NCBI GenBank assembly: GCA_031002005.1
Contig: JARYHS010013631.1
Location: 70,243,832 to 70,307,831 of the forward strand
Direction of reading: 5' to 3'
From: Vandiemenella viatica
Taxonomy: Eukaryota; Arthropoda; Insecta; Orthoptera; Morabidae
Length of the DNA stretch: 64,000 nucleotides
The notes beneath the pieces were generated by a model. The model did no database searches and had not been told where the DNA came from. It saw only the letters and a program-made list of their open reading frames with translations. Positions 1-10,325 of the stretch are shown here, in pieces. The translations under genes and the position numbers were made by a program. Position 1 is the first letter of the stretch. Each line of letters starts with the position of its first letter.

Positions 1-22
1 TTACATTTACATATATTTGTAT

Positions 23-24
<2 letters not shown>

Positions 25-104
<80 letters not shown>
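25..104. repeat. (TA)n microsatellite
   Basis: About 80 bases of uninterrupted TA dinucleotide repeat. Any open frame through it (Ile-Tyr repeats) is a by-product of the repeat and not a gene. Confidence 0.98.
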
Positions 105-105
<1 letters not shown>

Positions 106-199
106 CATATTAACATATAAACAATGAATGAAAGAAAATTTTGATTCAATTTCCAATAACTATTACATCTACTGTTATTAAACAGAATAGGTACCACAC

Positions 200-310
200 C
201 ACTACTAAATCTACTACTACTGCTATTGTCCCTAATATTACTACTAACATTACTACTACTACTACTAATATCATTACTAATACTACTAATATTACTATTA
301 CCACCACCAA
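200..310. repeat. imperfect (ACT)n triplet repeat
   Basis: The stretch is made almost entirely of ACT/ATT triplets with scattered substitutions. It gives long low-complexity Ser/Thr/Ile/Leu reading frames on both strands that should not be read as proteins. Confidence 0.85.
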
Positions 311-349
311 TTGTCACAGATTGTTTACATCAGAAAACTCATCGAATTC

Positions 350-548
350 CCGGCCTCGGTAGCGTAGGGGCTAGAGTACTATCACCGCGTGCCGAAGGTC
401 ACCTGTTCGAGTCCGGCCGAGGGCATGGGTATTTAAGTGTTGTATGTGTTAATGTTGTGTCCGTCCTGTGGTGTATGTACTGGAGAAACTGATTCACATT
501 GAGCTGGCTGTATGGTCTTCGTTGCCGAATGCCATTAAAAAAAAAAAA
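350..548 (+). mobile_element. tRNA-derived SINE (family 1) with target-site duplication
   Basis: The 5' part is tRNA-like, with an A-box-like TAGCGTAGGGG near 360 and a B box GTTCGAGTCC at 405-414. A non-tRNA body follows and the element ends in a poly(A) run. It is flanked by a perfect 15-bp direct repeat AAAACTCATCGAATT at 334-348 and 545-559 (the A-rich edge overlaps the tail), which is the hallmark of L1-type target-primed insertion. A second copy lies at 43502-43749 and a related, more diverged one at 50270-50395 on the minus strand. The clean duplication argues for a fairly recent insertion. Confidence 0.9.
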
Positions 549-589
549 CTCATCGAATTATGACCGCGCCAGTAGTTTTATCAGTCTGT

Positions 590-900
590 AAACGCGTGAC
601 TTGAGTGTTACGCCATAATCGTGTGTGTTTTGTGACTCATATTGATAATCGTCCGTTCCGTACTTACGACATCCACAAGTCTCTTTGCACCGACTGGTTA
701 CTAACGTCAATAAAGAGTGATCTGATTGTTCAGGTGTCAGAAGCTTCCCGCCAAGAAAATTTAGTGTCTCAGATTCGAACACTTTCACATACACCTAACT
801 CGACCTTCCCCCGTGACAAAGCTTCTCTACGACGTTCCGAACGATTCAGGTCAGAGGCGGAATGCAGGCAAATCTTAAACTGAGTCACTGGCGCCCGAAC
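590..900 (+). mobile_element. possible LTR 3' end with primer-binding site (LTR retroelement remnant)
   Basis: TGGCGCCCGAAC at 889-900 matches the tRNA-Lys-type primer-binding site found just downstream of many Ty3/gypsy-like and retroviral LTRs. Upstream there is an AATAAA at about 711, as expected inside an LTR. No second LTR, gag or pol sequence is visible in the window, so this would be a solitary fragment. The left limit is a guess. The motif is short and could be chance. Confidence 0.3.
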
Positions 901-1156
901 TAAACCTCGCCAGCAACTTCAAAGCTATTTACTTTAGTACCAGGGGAACGACGGGCTTCTCACATCACTTATTGGATATTAATTGACCAAAAAAGTGGCG
1001 AAAGGGATTCATATCAGGCCATAAAAGTTGGAACACTTCCAGGAGAACTGTTGGTCTGTTTGGTGGTAGGTATGCAGCAGTCACCGCAATAAGGCCCTCT
1101 TGCGTGAATATCTTGATTGCTGTGGCTTCTAATTCTGTGAGTTGCGGTATCCTAAG

Positions 1157-1491
1157 CAGTGGCGTAGCTATGTCAACAAGGGCCCCGGTGCAAATAATTT
1201 ATTTTGGGCCCTCAGGCCAGATGGGCGACCTTTTATTTGCTTTGTGTTGCTGGTAGGGGCCCCCTCAGCTGAGGCTAGGGTCCTTGAGTTGTGCTTAGGA
1301 GCCCCCCTGAGCAGTGGTTGGGGGCCCCCTTAGAAGAAGGTAGAGCAAAAAAAAAAGTCATCAGTTTGCCGTGAAGGCTCGTGGGCCCTCTGAACTGCGC
1401 ATTGGAGCCCCCAGAGGTATGCTTGGGGGCCCCCTGAGCGTAGGGGCCCCGGTGCACTGCACAGCCTTGCCCCATAGTAGCTACGCCCCTG
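1157..1491 (+). mobile_element. hAT-type MITE (family 1), complete, 8-bp TSD
   Basis: The element begins CAGTGGCGTAGCTA and ends TAGCTACGCCCCTG, an imperfect terminal inverted repeat. It is bounded by a perfect 8-bp duplication ATCCTAAG at 1149-1156 and 1492-1499. An 8-bp duplication with CAG...CTG ends is typical of hAT elements. The interior is rich in GGGCCCC motifs that make many short inverted repeats, and it encodes no transposase. Other copies are at 3024-3202 (reversed, partial), 7715-8083 and 17594-18435. Confidence 0.9.
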
Positions 1492-1499
1492 ATCCTAAG

Positions 1500-2207
1500 T
1501 GGCTCGTGGGTGAGGTTTTTGTTAAAGATCATTGCCGTGCCGCCCACTCGTCTCTGTTGAGCCTGTCTAATCGGTATATTTGGTATCCCGCGAGTCGAAA
1601 GCTGTCCCTCGGTTTCAGGAAATTTTCCGAGAGGAGGGCTATTTCGATTTTCTCTTGCTTCGGAACTCCAGCAATTCTATTTATTTTTTACGTTGTTGCA
1701 ATTCCAAACTACTATTTTCAGTTTGTCGTGCTGTAGAAGAGCCATTAGACCATCAGGTTCGTTACACCTTGCACGAGTGCAATTAGTTTGTTCCATATAC
1801 CTCTGGCCCTTATAAATCTTTCCATCGTTTTCTCCAATGTTTGGAACAACTTTTCAAGGTCGTTCTGGGTTGTCGTGCTGATTTTCGTCTTCCAAATATA
1901 CAATCTAACCAACAAATTCATAGAAAATATAGAAGTAAGGAGACATCAAACTGACCGATTCGCCACCCTGGGCACAATGATGCCAAGAACGTGGCAAAAA
2001 CACAAAGTATCGCTCAGCACCATTTACAACGCAAAATAAAAATCAAGACGAACATCAGTGTTTTTTTTTCTTTCTATGATGACCTCAGCCATGATTTTTC
2101 CCCCCAAATTGTAATAAATTGTGCCCCAAAAACCAACCCTAACCTGAAAACACTGACAAAACTACCAATGGTAATGGGATCAAATTACACAGCCACTGAG
2201 GCAAACG

Positions 2208-2240
<33 letters not shown>

Positions 2241-2399
2241 GACACACACAAAAGGTCAGTCTTGGGATAGTTGGGTCTTCGCTCAAGGCAAAGAACAACA
2301 TAGTTCTCACCTCACTAAATGCACAGGTCCTGCTGTTGGTCAAATAAAATAAACAACCTTTATATACATTTTATATAGACCGTGGAAAATGATATTTCG
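1500..2399. other. no gene recognised; contains a (CA)n run
   Basis: Short open frames here (for example 1788-2039 and 1991-2347) have no recognisable domains. A (CA)n microsatellite lies at about 2208-2252. Nothing else is recognised. Confidence 0.6.
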
Positions 2400-3014
2400 G
2401 AGTAGTATATGAATGGTCTGTGGTTATAACATAGGGAAGGAATTGCTTGTTGAATTTCTTGGCATTATAAACTCAATTGGACAAGGCAAATTGGGCAGGT
2501 AATAGCAAGAGGTTTCAAAATACTTTACTTAGCGAGATGGGGGGTGGTGAGTGGAGGAAGTGAGGGAATTAAGTTACAAAACCTCTGCTTGAATATGGTG
2601 AAGTGGTGAGGGACCCACACTTTGTATATCAAATTCAGGAGTTGGAAGAGAGTATTTGGATTGTACAAGGATTATAATATTTTTTAGGAATTTAGAATAA
2701 TATTCTACAGTAAATTAGTCAAAAAATTAGAATATGATGCACGAATGGGTATTGGTTGAAGAATTAGGAGTTGTGTATGGAAGGGGAGAAATTATCACGA
2801 CAATAACCCTGGCCTTCAGTTTCAGACGAAAGTAAGTGGAATTTTTTTTTGCTGTAGGTAAGGGACTCGAGTAAATTACGGAGGGAAACGATGAAGAAGA
2901 AGGTGTTTAAAGTTGAAATTCGTAAAGGAGAAATAAATCATTTCAGTGGAATGTGGAGATGTAGGCACATTGCTACAGGAGCGTGTTTGCTTCATCGCAA
3001 TTGAAATTAAATCG
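2400..3014 (+). mobile_element. degenerate 3' end of a non-LTR retrotransposon (same family as 11424-12775)
   Basis: The segment aligns by eye with the 3' third of the element at 12400-12775. Shared blocks include ATAAACTCAATTGG, CAGGAGTTGGAAG and a terminal ATCGCAATTGAAATTAAA-like tail. Reading frames are broken throughout, so it is a 5'-truncated, old copy. It abuts a reversed hAT MITE fragment at about 3024. Confidence 0.65.
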
Positions 3015-3023
3015 GAGGGCTAT

Positions 3024-3202
3024 GCAGTGCCGTGCACCGGGGCCCCCAAGTGCAGCTACAGGGGGCCCCCAAGCACAGCCAGGGTGGGAGGGGGGAGGGG
3101 GAAGAAAGCTATAGCTAAAAAAAAGGTCACCCATTTGGCGTGAGGGCCCAAAATATTTTTGTTTTTTGCACCGGGGCCCTTGTTAAACTAGCTACGCCAC
3201 TA
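3024..3202 (-). mobile_element. hAT-type MITE (family 1), partial, reversed
   Basis: The right end TAGCTACGCCACT is the reverse complement of the 5' end of the complete copies. The left part, GTGCACCGGGGCCCCC, corresponds to their 3' portion. The outermost bases of the left terminal repeat and the flanking duplication are missing or diverged. Confidence 0.75.
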
Positions 3203-3291
3203 TAAAGGATTTTGTTGTTTTCGCAGGCGTCATATTAATATAAATGCTTACGGGATTATCGCTGTGTTGCTATACTCCTTTTTCTTTTCCC

Positions 3292-3323
3292 GACGTTTCA
3301 ACCTAGTCTTAGGTCTTCTTCAG
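3292..3323 (-). ncRNA. hammerhead ribozyme core (Penelope-type), minus strand
   Basis: This is the reverse complement of the 3404-3435 core, reading CTGAAGA, a hairpin (with one change in the loop relative to its twin) and GAAACGTC on the minus strand. All invariant core bases are kept. Confidence 0.65.
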
Positions 3324-3403
3324 GAGTCGTGTGCTGAATTTGCTACAGATTGTGATCCACTGGAGACCGGATCACAATCTGTTGCAGATTCGGCACACGA
3401 CCC

Positions 3404-3435
3404 CTGAAGAAGACCTAACACTAGGTTGAAACGTC
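3404..3435 (+). ncRNA. hammerhead ribozyme core (Penelope-type), plus strand
   Basis: Core order is CUGANGA (CTGAAGA), stem II ACCTA...TAGGT with a 4-nt loop, GAAA, then a 2-bp stem III (AC/GU) and cleavage-site C at 3435. Stem I next to the core is weak (CCC/GGG), unlike the copy at 48553. In this palindromic context the strand may prefer a long hairpin that hides the ribozyme. Confidence 0.65.
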
Positions 3436-3499
3436 GGGAAAAGAAGAAGGAGGAGTATAGCAACGCAACGATAATCCCGTAAGTATTTATATTAGCTAC

Positions 3500-3902
3500 T
3501 CCACTGATTAAATTAAGACAGAATATTACTAGTTGGTTTACACTTGACTGCTACTTTTCTTTAACAGTAATTTCTGTCACTATGCTTGATAAGTAATCCT
3601 TAACTGTGACTCAGTCAAGTGTAAACATAGGGTTGATGCGTTCCACAGATAAGAACGTTTAGAAAATCACTCTTATAGTTAAATGCAACGGAGAACAGAT
3701 TCACGTTTAGTGTCTGATAAAATGACAGTGTGAGTGATTGTAATATTTGTAAAATTACTACCAAGTAGTAGAAACACCTTTTTGATGGATCCTAAAAAGA
3801 TAATATATTATTTTTGACTATTAGTCAACTGCGGATGTTACCTGACAATGACCATACCAACTGATCGGAAAAGTCTGGGGTTCACGTAAATTGGAAAGTA
3901 GC
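3500..3902. other. no gene recognised
   Basis: AT-rich sequence without recognisable coding or repeat signatures. Confidence 0.5.
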
Positions 3903-3905
3903 AGA

Positions 3906-4120
3906 GAGCGTGTAGGGTGATCGGTAACGATCTGGCCTCGCATTTTGGAGGACGTGGATTCGAATTCCCGTCCGGTATTCCAGATTCCGGTTTTCCATGG
4001 TTTCCTGAAAACACTCCAGATGAATGCCGAGATAGTTTCTTCAAAAGGCCATGGCCGATTTCCTTCCCTTTCCTTCAGTCCTTTCCCGCCTCTAATGACC
4101 TCGAAGCCGACGACGCAAAA
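3906..4120 (+). mobile_element. tRNA-derived SINE (family 2), diverged copy
   Basis: Family 2 has a tRNA-like head (TCTGGCCTCGCATT, then a B box, here GGATTCGAATTCCC) followed by a conserved body with CATGGCCGA(A)TTCCTTCCC and a 3' end TCTAATGACCTCGA. This copy keeps all blocks with substitutions. The best copy is 54002-54245. Confidence 0.85.
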
Positions 4121-5045
4121 AGCTGTATTATGAGAAGTATCAAGAATTATCAAACCCACATAATCGACGCATTTCTATATAATTACTGCAGTGGATTAAT
4201 TCACTTCGTATGCATACAATATTCATATGTTATCTGTGAGCTCCTTCAACTTATAATCTCTATTTATACAATTTTTTTTTTTTTTTTAAGACAGAAGATG
4301 TGTCACTGGAGGTTGAGAAAATTTTATCGTTATTTGCACAGTTGGCAATGACTTTTTACTCTTGAAGGTTTATTGGTCCATATTACCGTAGCATCGGTAC
4401 TTGAGTGTTTAACATTGTTTACCGCAAAAGACTGTACAAACTCTATCTGGCCTACCATCCTGGTATTGTAATTATCCTTGAACCTTTCATGAGACTACTG
4501 CATGGTGTTCGAGGGCGTACTCCATACATAATTCTTAAAACCCATTTCTGTGAAGAATATTCTCAAGATAAACTGCTGTACCATATGTTACAGAATTAAT
4601 TTTTTTTAAAGAAATTGTTGCATAGATTGACAATAATTTCCTTCCTATGTATTTACGCATTAAGTTACTAGCAGTGCATATACAGATTTTTTCTCCTTCC
4701 TTCACTATTTATTCGTAACTGAATTAGTTATTTTCTTCATTGTATTTTCAGGGTATTCTAACAATGAGATCCTTAGTGGCACAGTCCCTTGATGACCTCG
4801 AGGTTGCTTTATAGAAAGCAGCTGTAGGGCGTTGGGTGAGGCCAGGGAGCTGTGATGACTCATGGGTTCACTTGGGGTGGCCCACGCCCGGTATAGTCAG
4901 TACTCCTCCAAAATGACGCCTGCGGAAACAGGGTTTGCCACCCATCTGACAGCTGTGTAATGCACTTTTGTTAGTTCTGATACAGTGAAATAGAGAAATG
5001 GAGCACTTGGTTAAATAAAATTGCTAACAAACGTATTTTCGTGTG
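4120..5045. other. no gene recognised; poly(T) at 4271-4287
   Basis: Short open frames only. The block 4790-4950 is GC-richer than its surroundings and might be a fragment of a transposon UTR, but no family could be assigned. Confidence 0.5.
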
Positions 5046-5250
5046 TTATCGGCCTCTTCACTGATTTGATGCAATCCTCTATATGTTCCTATGCTTTGTA
5101 AATCTCTTCATTTGCATACGCCTTAACTTACTTCCTCAAGTATCTTGAATCATTCTTTTTTCTTGCCATTCTTCCCTTCCATTTCCACGCAAAGTAACAA
5201 ATTATCTGAAGGCATATGAATTTATTTCCGACTCGTCATGCTGCCTATTT
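5046..5250 (-). mobile_element. diverged 3' fragment of an RTE-like non-LTR element
   Basis: The block beginning ACTGATTTGATGCAATCCTC resembles the 3'-terminal block at about 5575 of the next element and stays alignable for roughly 100-200 bases. It is an older copy of the same family on the same strand. Confidence 0.55.
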
Positions 5251-5507
5251 TTCATGAGATTCTTTCGCAACAACGTTTCTTAATGTGTCGATTAGATTAT
5301 ATCTTCATATCATATTTTTCTATAAGCGTAATTTTCAGAATCGTTGTGCAGTATCACTTTTCGTTTGATTAAGTTACCCTTTTTTCCTTTATTGTCAACA
5401 ATCTCTCGGTTGGTTGATACAATCCATTTTATCAACCTGTCCATAGCGTACCACCATGGGAAGTCGAAAGATAGCAAGAAAATATCAAGTCAGGGCTAAT
5501 TATAACT

Positions 5508-6530
5508 TTTTTTTTTTTTTTTTTTGTTTTTTTTTTTTTTTTTTTTTTTTTTTGTTTGCTGTCGTCAGTCTTTAGACTGGTTTGATGCAATCCTCCATCC
5601 CTTCCTATCTTGTGGTAACCTCTTCACGTCTACATATCCCTTACAATCCACATCCTCAATTATCTACTTCATATATTCTAATCTCTGTCTCCCTCTACAG
5701 TTCTTACCTTCGACTAATCCCTCCACTAACAAATTAACTAATCCAGCATGTCTCAAAATATGACCTACCAGCCTGTCCCTTCTTTCTGTAAGCTTCATCC
5801 ACAAATTTCTTTCCTCACCCATCATTTCCAAAACTCGTTCATTTCTTGTCTGTCCACTTAATTTTCAACATTCTTCTGTAGCACCACATTTCAAATGCTT
5901 CAATTTTCTTTCTTTCAGGTATTCCTAAAATCCATGTTTCTCTACTGTAAAGTGCGTTTTTAAAAAGTTCTTTCTAATTCCTAATTCCTTTCTAATCAAT
6001 GTTTGAAACTAAAAGGTTTCTCTTTTTCATGAAGGCTCTTTTTGCTAGTGCTATTCTGCTTTTAACATCATTCTTGCTTCGGCCATCGGTTGTAATTTTG
6101 CTTCCCAAGTAGCAGAATTCACTTACTTCTCCTACTGCATCCGATCCTATTTTTATATTTAATGTATTTTGATTGCTATCATTTCTGCTAGATTTCATCA
6201 CTTTAGTCTTGCTTTGATTTATATTCAGTACAAAATCTTCCTTCAGTATTTTGTTCATGACATTCAGTAACTTCTCAATATCCTCAGCCTGTTCTGCTAA
6301 CAACACAATGTCATCGACAAATCGTAGCATACTGATTTATTCTCCCTGATCACTTACGCCACATGAAAATTTTTCTTTTATTTCCTTTATTGCTTGTTGA
6401 ATATTAACGGGGATAGACTACAACCTTGTCTCACACCCTTTTTAACTGATTCATGTCTCTCATGGTTCTCCTCTTTTATCATACCTACTTGATTCTTATA
6501 TAGTTTATAAAGTATTCTTCAATCTCGAAT
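5508..6530 (-). mobile_element. RTE-like non-LTR retrotransposon, 5'-truncated, with poly(A) tail
   Basis: On the minus strand the element runs from a reverse-transcriptase block (RQGCSLSP-like, about 6430) through the FVDD catalytic box to a 3' region, and ends in a long A tract, seen as T runs at 5508-5553. The reading frame is interrupted between the blocks. A family 2 SINE directly abuts its truncated 5' end at about 6530. Confidence 0.8.
5992..6330 (-). CDS. reverse transcriptase fragment, RTE-like non-LTR element
   Basis: This open stretch of 112 codons contains LRFVDDIVLLAE, the variant of the Y/FxDD catalytic box of reverse transcriptases. It is followed by NQSKTKVM and FCYLGSKITTDGRSKNDVK, blocks of the thumb region seen in RTE-clade and related insect non-LTR proteins. 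The second residue of the usual FADD is V. The protein would copy element RNA into DNA at the nick during target-primed integration. Both sides are cut by frameshifts or stops, so the fragment cannot make a working enzyme; the ATG used is internal. Confidence 0.8.
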   Translation of the reverse strand: MLRFVDDIVLLAEQAEDIEKLLNVMNKILKEDFVLNINQSKTKVMKSSRNDSNQNTLNIKIGSDAVGEVSEFCYLGSKITTDGRSKNDVKSRIALAKRAFMKKRNLLVSNID

Positions 6531-6531
6531 C

Positions 6532-6712
6532 CCAACTAAATGGTGAGCGATAACGCATTCGGGAGGACGCTCGTTGGAATCCCCGTTCAACCATCCAGAT
6601 TTCGGTTTTCAAATGGTTCCCGAAATCACTGCAGGCGAATACCAGGATACTCCTTCAAAATTCCATGGCCGAATTCCTTCCCCTCCTCCAATGACCTGGT
6701 AAGGACATCCTC
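6532..6712 (+). mobile_element. tRNA-derived SINE (family 2), 5'-damaged
   Basis: ATTCGGGAGGACG, the B-box region (GGAATCCCCG) and CCATGGCCGAATTCCTTCCC are present. The A-box part is eroded and the 3' end lacks the usual tail. Confidence 0.8.
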
Positions 6713-7706
6713 TTCGATAAAGAAAGTTTCAAAAAGAGATTTAAAGTAAAATGACGCGTAGGTGGGGGATTCTGACACAATTACCTTATAATTTTCTTAC
6801 AAAATCTCCACACACTTTCGTCACACACAATGGAGTACGCAGAAGTTTGATACAGCAGTGGGTACCATGGTAAGACGAATTCAGCAGACAATGAGTTTGT
6901 AACACTTCACAAAATAATGGAAGTACTTGACTTGAGGCTTGAAGTGCATTTCGAAGTTATTTCCGGCAGATGCATACACTTATCCTACTTAACACCACAT
7001 AAAGTTCTGTCGATATTCACTCTAATTCATCTAGCACCAGAGAAGGTATTTAAGTTAGTTCAGTTTGGTGAGCACTTGTCTCATATACGCATATTGCAAT
7101 CTCTGCCAGAAGATTATTATATAAGTGGTAATGCAGTTTTTCAGAACGAGTTTGTGTGGAATAAAATTTTCATCGTCAACAACTTTCGTTACCTGAATCT
7201 CCTTGAAGTTCCTGACAATTACTCGTATGAGAACGCAAATTAGCCCGTTTCAGTTTATCCGAAAATAAATCTTTCTCTGGGTCTTGTGACAGGTGTGTGT
7301 TCGCAAACACGAGAAAATGTTATTACTGAGTTACATAACAACCTCAATTTTACATAAGTCAAAAGTAGTGCTGTTATGTAAAGGCCAAGTGAAGCGTTCC
7401 AAGGGACTCGTTACAATTGGTCAGTTAATCGAATGTAGGGAGATAAACTTAACTGCGGTTATACCTTCCTCACTTAAATGTAAACTGGGGAGTATTATAA
7501 TAACTACAGAAAAGGGAAGGACGGAAAGGAAATAATTACTGATAATGAGTACCATAGTAATTCACGTTGTTAGAATAACTTCAATAATTATGAGAAAATT
7601 ACCGACCCGTTTCATTATCATCTGTAAGCATATTCAATTTTTGTTTCATCTACATAGAAAAGACATTTAATCCTTTAAAAAATTTAGCACGATTTCCTGG
7701 ACGCAT
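6713..7706. other. no recognised gene; one 108-codon open frame
   Basis: The frame at 6917-7243 (+) and a shorter one at 7293-7535 show no recognisable domain, signal peptide or repeat, and nothing in the flanks suggests a host exon. They may be chance frames. Confidence 0.4.
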
Positions 7707-7714
7707 GTACAAAT

Positions 7715-8083
7715 CAGTGGCGTAGCTGGGTCAACAAGGGCCCCGGTGCAACAAATTTATTTTGGGCCCTCAGGACAGATGGGCGACCTTTTTTTTTGCT
7801 TTGTGTTGCTGGTAAGGGCTCCCTGAGCTGAGGATGGGGCCCTTGAGTTGTGCTTAGGGGCCCCCTGAGCAGTGGTTGGGGGCCCCCTGAACATTGAGAG
7901 GGCCCTTAGTGAGGGGCTTCCTGTGTCTCAGGAACCCCCTTAGACGAATGTAAAGCTAAAAACAAAAAAGGTCGCCAGTTTGCCATAAAGACTCGTGGGC
8001 CTCTGAACTGCGCTTGGGGGCCCCCCTGAGCGTAGGGTCCCCGGTGCACTGCACCGCCTAGCCCCATAGTAGCTACGCTCCTG
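7715..8083 (+). mobile_element. hAT-type MITE (family 1), complete, 8-bp TSD
   Basis: Ends CAGTGGCGTAGCTG and AGCTACGCTCCTG form the imperfect terminal repeat. The perfect 8-bp duplication GTACAAAT is at 7707-7714 and 8084-8091. It is slightly longer than the 1157-1491 copy because of an additional GGCCCTT/GGGGCC-rich block. Confidence 0.9.
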
Positions 8084-8092
8084 GTACAAATC

Positions 8093-8380
8093 CACGTCTA
8101 CACTAATATTATAAATGCGAAAGTAACTCTGTTTGTAACTTTTTCACTACAAAACGGCTAAACTAATCTCGATGATTTTTTACAAGGATATAATACGTAT
8201 TTCTAGGAAGGACGTAAGATACTTTTTGAGGATAAATAACATTTTCTGCCACGATTTTTTAAAAACCAACCGAGTGGTGGCAGACAGACAGATTGCGTGT
8301 GTAGCTCAAGCAGGCTTTGTTTCTCTCGTAGTCAGTTGGGGTACGCTCTATTCATAAACTTTATGTACAGACACAATATT
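8093..8380 (+). repeat. dispersed repeat R1, copy 1
   Basis: The block begins CTACACTAATATTATAAATG and ends near CATAAACTTTATGTACAGAC. It matches 19690-20025 in the same orientation and 14093-14415 in reverse. It lacks coding capacity and obvious inverted termini, and its class is unknown. Confidence 0.65.
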
Positions 8381-8381
8381 A

Positions 8382-9560
8382 GAGGGGGTACCCAAAAATA
8401 ACCAGAATAGCATTGCCGTGGGCGGAGTTTGTGTAATACGCGTTTCTGCCGCTAGGCGTTTATAGTGCAACTCATTATCAGTTCAGTGCCGCCTGTGTTC
8501 TCGATCTGCTTTGTTCTGTTAATCTGCAGTAATCATTTTATCTAGTGCTGTTTTTATATTGTTTCGTTTTTGATGATGGCAAGTTCGAGTGAATAACGTA
8601 CAGCTGTGAAATTTTGTTTTCTACTCAGTAGAAATGCTGCTGAAACTTTTTTAATGTTGAAAACAGCTTACAATTAAGATGTCGCTGTGAGAAACTCAAG
8701 TGTAAGAGTGATTCACTCGGTTTAAAAATGGCGACATGTCGATTGATGACAAACCTCGTTCTGAACGTCCATTAACTGTCAGAATCGACGAAATGTTGAA
8801 AAAATTTGAGAGCTTGTGCTCTCAGACCGTCGACAGACGATTGATCAACTCTCAGGGATTAGTGGGTTATCTTGGAGCTCGGTTCAGTGAATTTAACCGA
8901 AGATTTGGGAATGAAAAGGATTGCTGCCAAATTTGTACCTCGGGCTCTGACAGACAGTCAAAAAGAACGTCGAGTTGAAACATGTCGTGCTTTTAAACAA
9001 CAGATTGAAATTGGTCCAGATTTTCTGTCAAAAATCATTCATTACTGGTGATGAGTCATGATGCTGTTGTTACGACCCAGAAACAAAGCAACATTCAATC
9101 CAATGGAAGACGTCATTGTCACCCCGTCCAAAAAAAAATAGTCAGGTCAAACATCAAAACAATGTTCATTTGATTTTTTAATGCCAAGGGCGTAGTTCAT
9201 TCAAAGTTTGTTCCCTCCCATCAGACCGTCAATCAAACCTTGTATTTGAAAGTTTTAAGAATATTACGCGACAGTATTCATCAAAAAAATACCCGATTTG
9301 TGGCAGACAGTAGACTGCTTCTTCAGCCACGACAATGCATCTGCACACACAGCTGTCTCTGTTACGCAGTGTTTGGCTAAAAATGGAATGGTTCAACTAC
9401 CCCACCGTCGCCTGACCTAGCTCCTAAGCTCCGTGCGACTTTTTCTTATTTCCACGCATGAAAAGGGGCATGAAAGGACACCGATTTGACAAAATTGAAG
9501 AGGTCAAGAAAAAAACGAGTTCGGAGCTGTCAGCATTTTTTTTGCAGCTTTCAATATCCA
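8382..9560 (+). pseudogene. mariner-family transposon with broken transposase
   Basis: The start GGGGGTACCCAAAAATAACC resembles a mariner terminal repeat. The translation, across several frames, reads as a mariner transposase: a helix-turn-helix region with MSIDDKPRSERP at about 8736, then ITGDES (first catalytic Asp region, about 9046), YDPETKQ, HLHTQ in place of the usual HHDNAPAH block, and APCDFFLFPRMKRGMKGHRFD near 9425 (third Asp region). Stops and frameshifts interrupt it repeatedly. The usual C-terminus and 3' terminal repeat are missing, as the element runs into RTE sequence at about 9590. It is not functional. Confidence 0.88.
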
Positions 9561-9599
9561 ATTCTTGTAGTAAAATTTTAAATCCACACTTACGAAGTC

Positions 9600-10325
9600 G
9601 TGGGTAACAGCTAATAACTATATAACAATTAAAGTGACAGAGAAGGTAACTGAAATAGTTCCAATCAACAAAGAAATTGAACAAAAAGATTCTCTTAGGC
9701 CTATGCTTTTCAACATAATTATGAACGAAATTAAAAAATAACGCTGAAGTAGGACTAAGAGGGATATGTTACAGGCAAGAAATAAATAAAAATAATGTTC
9801 TATACTGATAACGTAGACAAAGACGATTTGACATATAAAAATAGATTTTTGAATACCCTAAACCAGTGGTTCCCAATTAGTGGTACGCGTACCCCCAGGG
9901 GTACGTGAGATTGCTTCAAGGGGTACGCGAGGTAATCTCTTGGCTAAGGTAATCACTCCGATAGTTAAAAAAAAGAATTACGCAAACAGTTCTCGCCAAA
10001 TATATATATTAATACAAACTGTGTGTGTGAATTATATTTCTGTAATGCCGTTGTGCGAAGCATTCGACTGGGATAAACGCAATTATTTATCATTTCAGCT
10101 ATAATGGGGGTACGCGATAGTGAGCTCTTTCTTGGAGTGGTACTCGAGAAAAACTAATTGGGAACCACTGCCCTAAACCATAAAAAATTTGGCATACTAA
10201 CACCCACAAAGGTACTTACAGTAAACAAGGATCCGATAAGTTCCAAGTTACAACCTTATCGATAAAGTTATTAAACAAGTTATGATTTCCAGTTAGATAG
10301 GAGTACAACTTATTAATTATTTAAA
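9600..10325 (+). pseudogene. RTE-like reverse transcriptase remnant, split by a hAT MITE
   Basis: One frame gives VPINKEIEQKDSLRPMLFN (compare RQGDSLSP-LFN of reverse transcriptases) and IIMNEIK before about 9740. After a MITE insertion (9864-10170) the homology continues with KKFGILTPTKVLTVNKDPIS, matching the thumb-proximal block of RTE proteins. The FADD region between them is degraded. It was truncated on both sides before the MITE landed. Confidence 0.65.
9864..10170 (+). mobile_element. hAT-type MITE (family 2), complete, 8-bp TSD
   Basis: Termini CAGTGGTTCCCAATTAG and CTAATTGGGAACCACTG are perfect inverted repeats. The perfect 8-bp duplication CCCTAAAC lies at 9856-9863 and 10171-10178. 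There is no coding capacity. It sits inside an RTE remnant, so it is younger than that element. Confidence 0.95.

Larger units (their letters stand above)
3236..3494. repeat. 259-bp palindrome with two opposed hammerhead ribozyme motifs
   Basis: The two halves are near-perfect reverse complements, centred at about 3365. On the plus strand, CTGAAGA (3404-3410), a hairpin (ACCTA/TAGGT), GAAA (3428-3431) and CGTC (3432-3435) make up the catalytic core of a hammerhead ribozyme with a very short stem III. The mirror-image core is on the minus strand at 3292-3323. Hammerheads with stem III reduced to ACGU are established for Penelope-like retroelements. Assignment to such an element is inference, as no Penelope reverse transcriptase is present. 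Confidence 0.75.

Noticed and set aside
24..362. Open frames through the (TA)n and (ACT)n runs
   Set aside because: They consist of simple-repeat translations (Ile/Tyr, Ser/Thr/Ile) with no domain.
6917..7243. 108-codon open frame as a gene
   Set aside because: No domain, no context and composition like its flanks; kept only as part of a 'no recognised gene' stretch.
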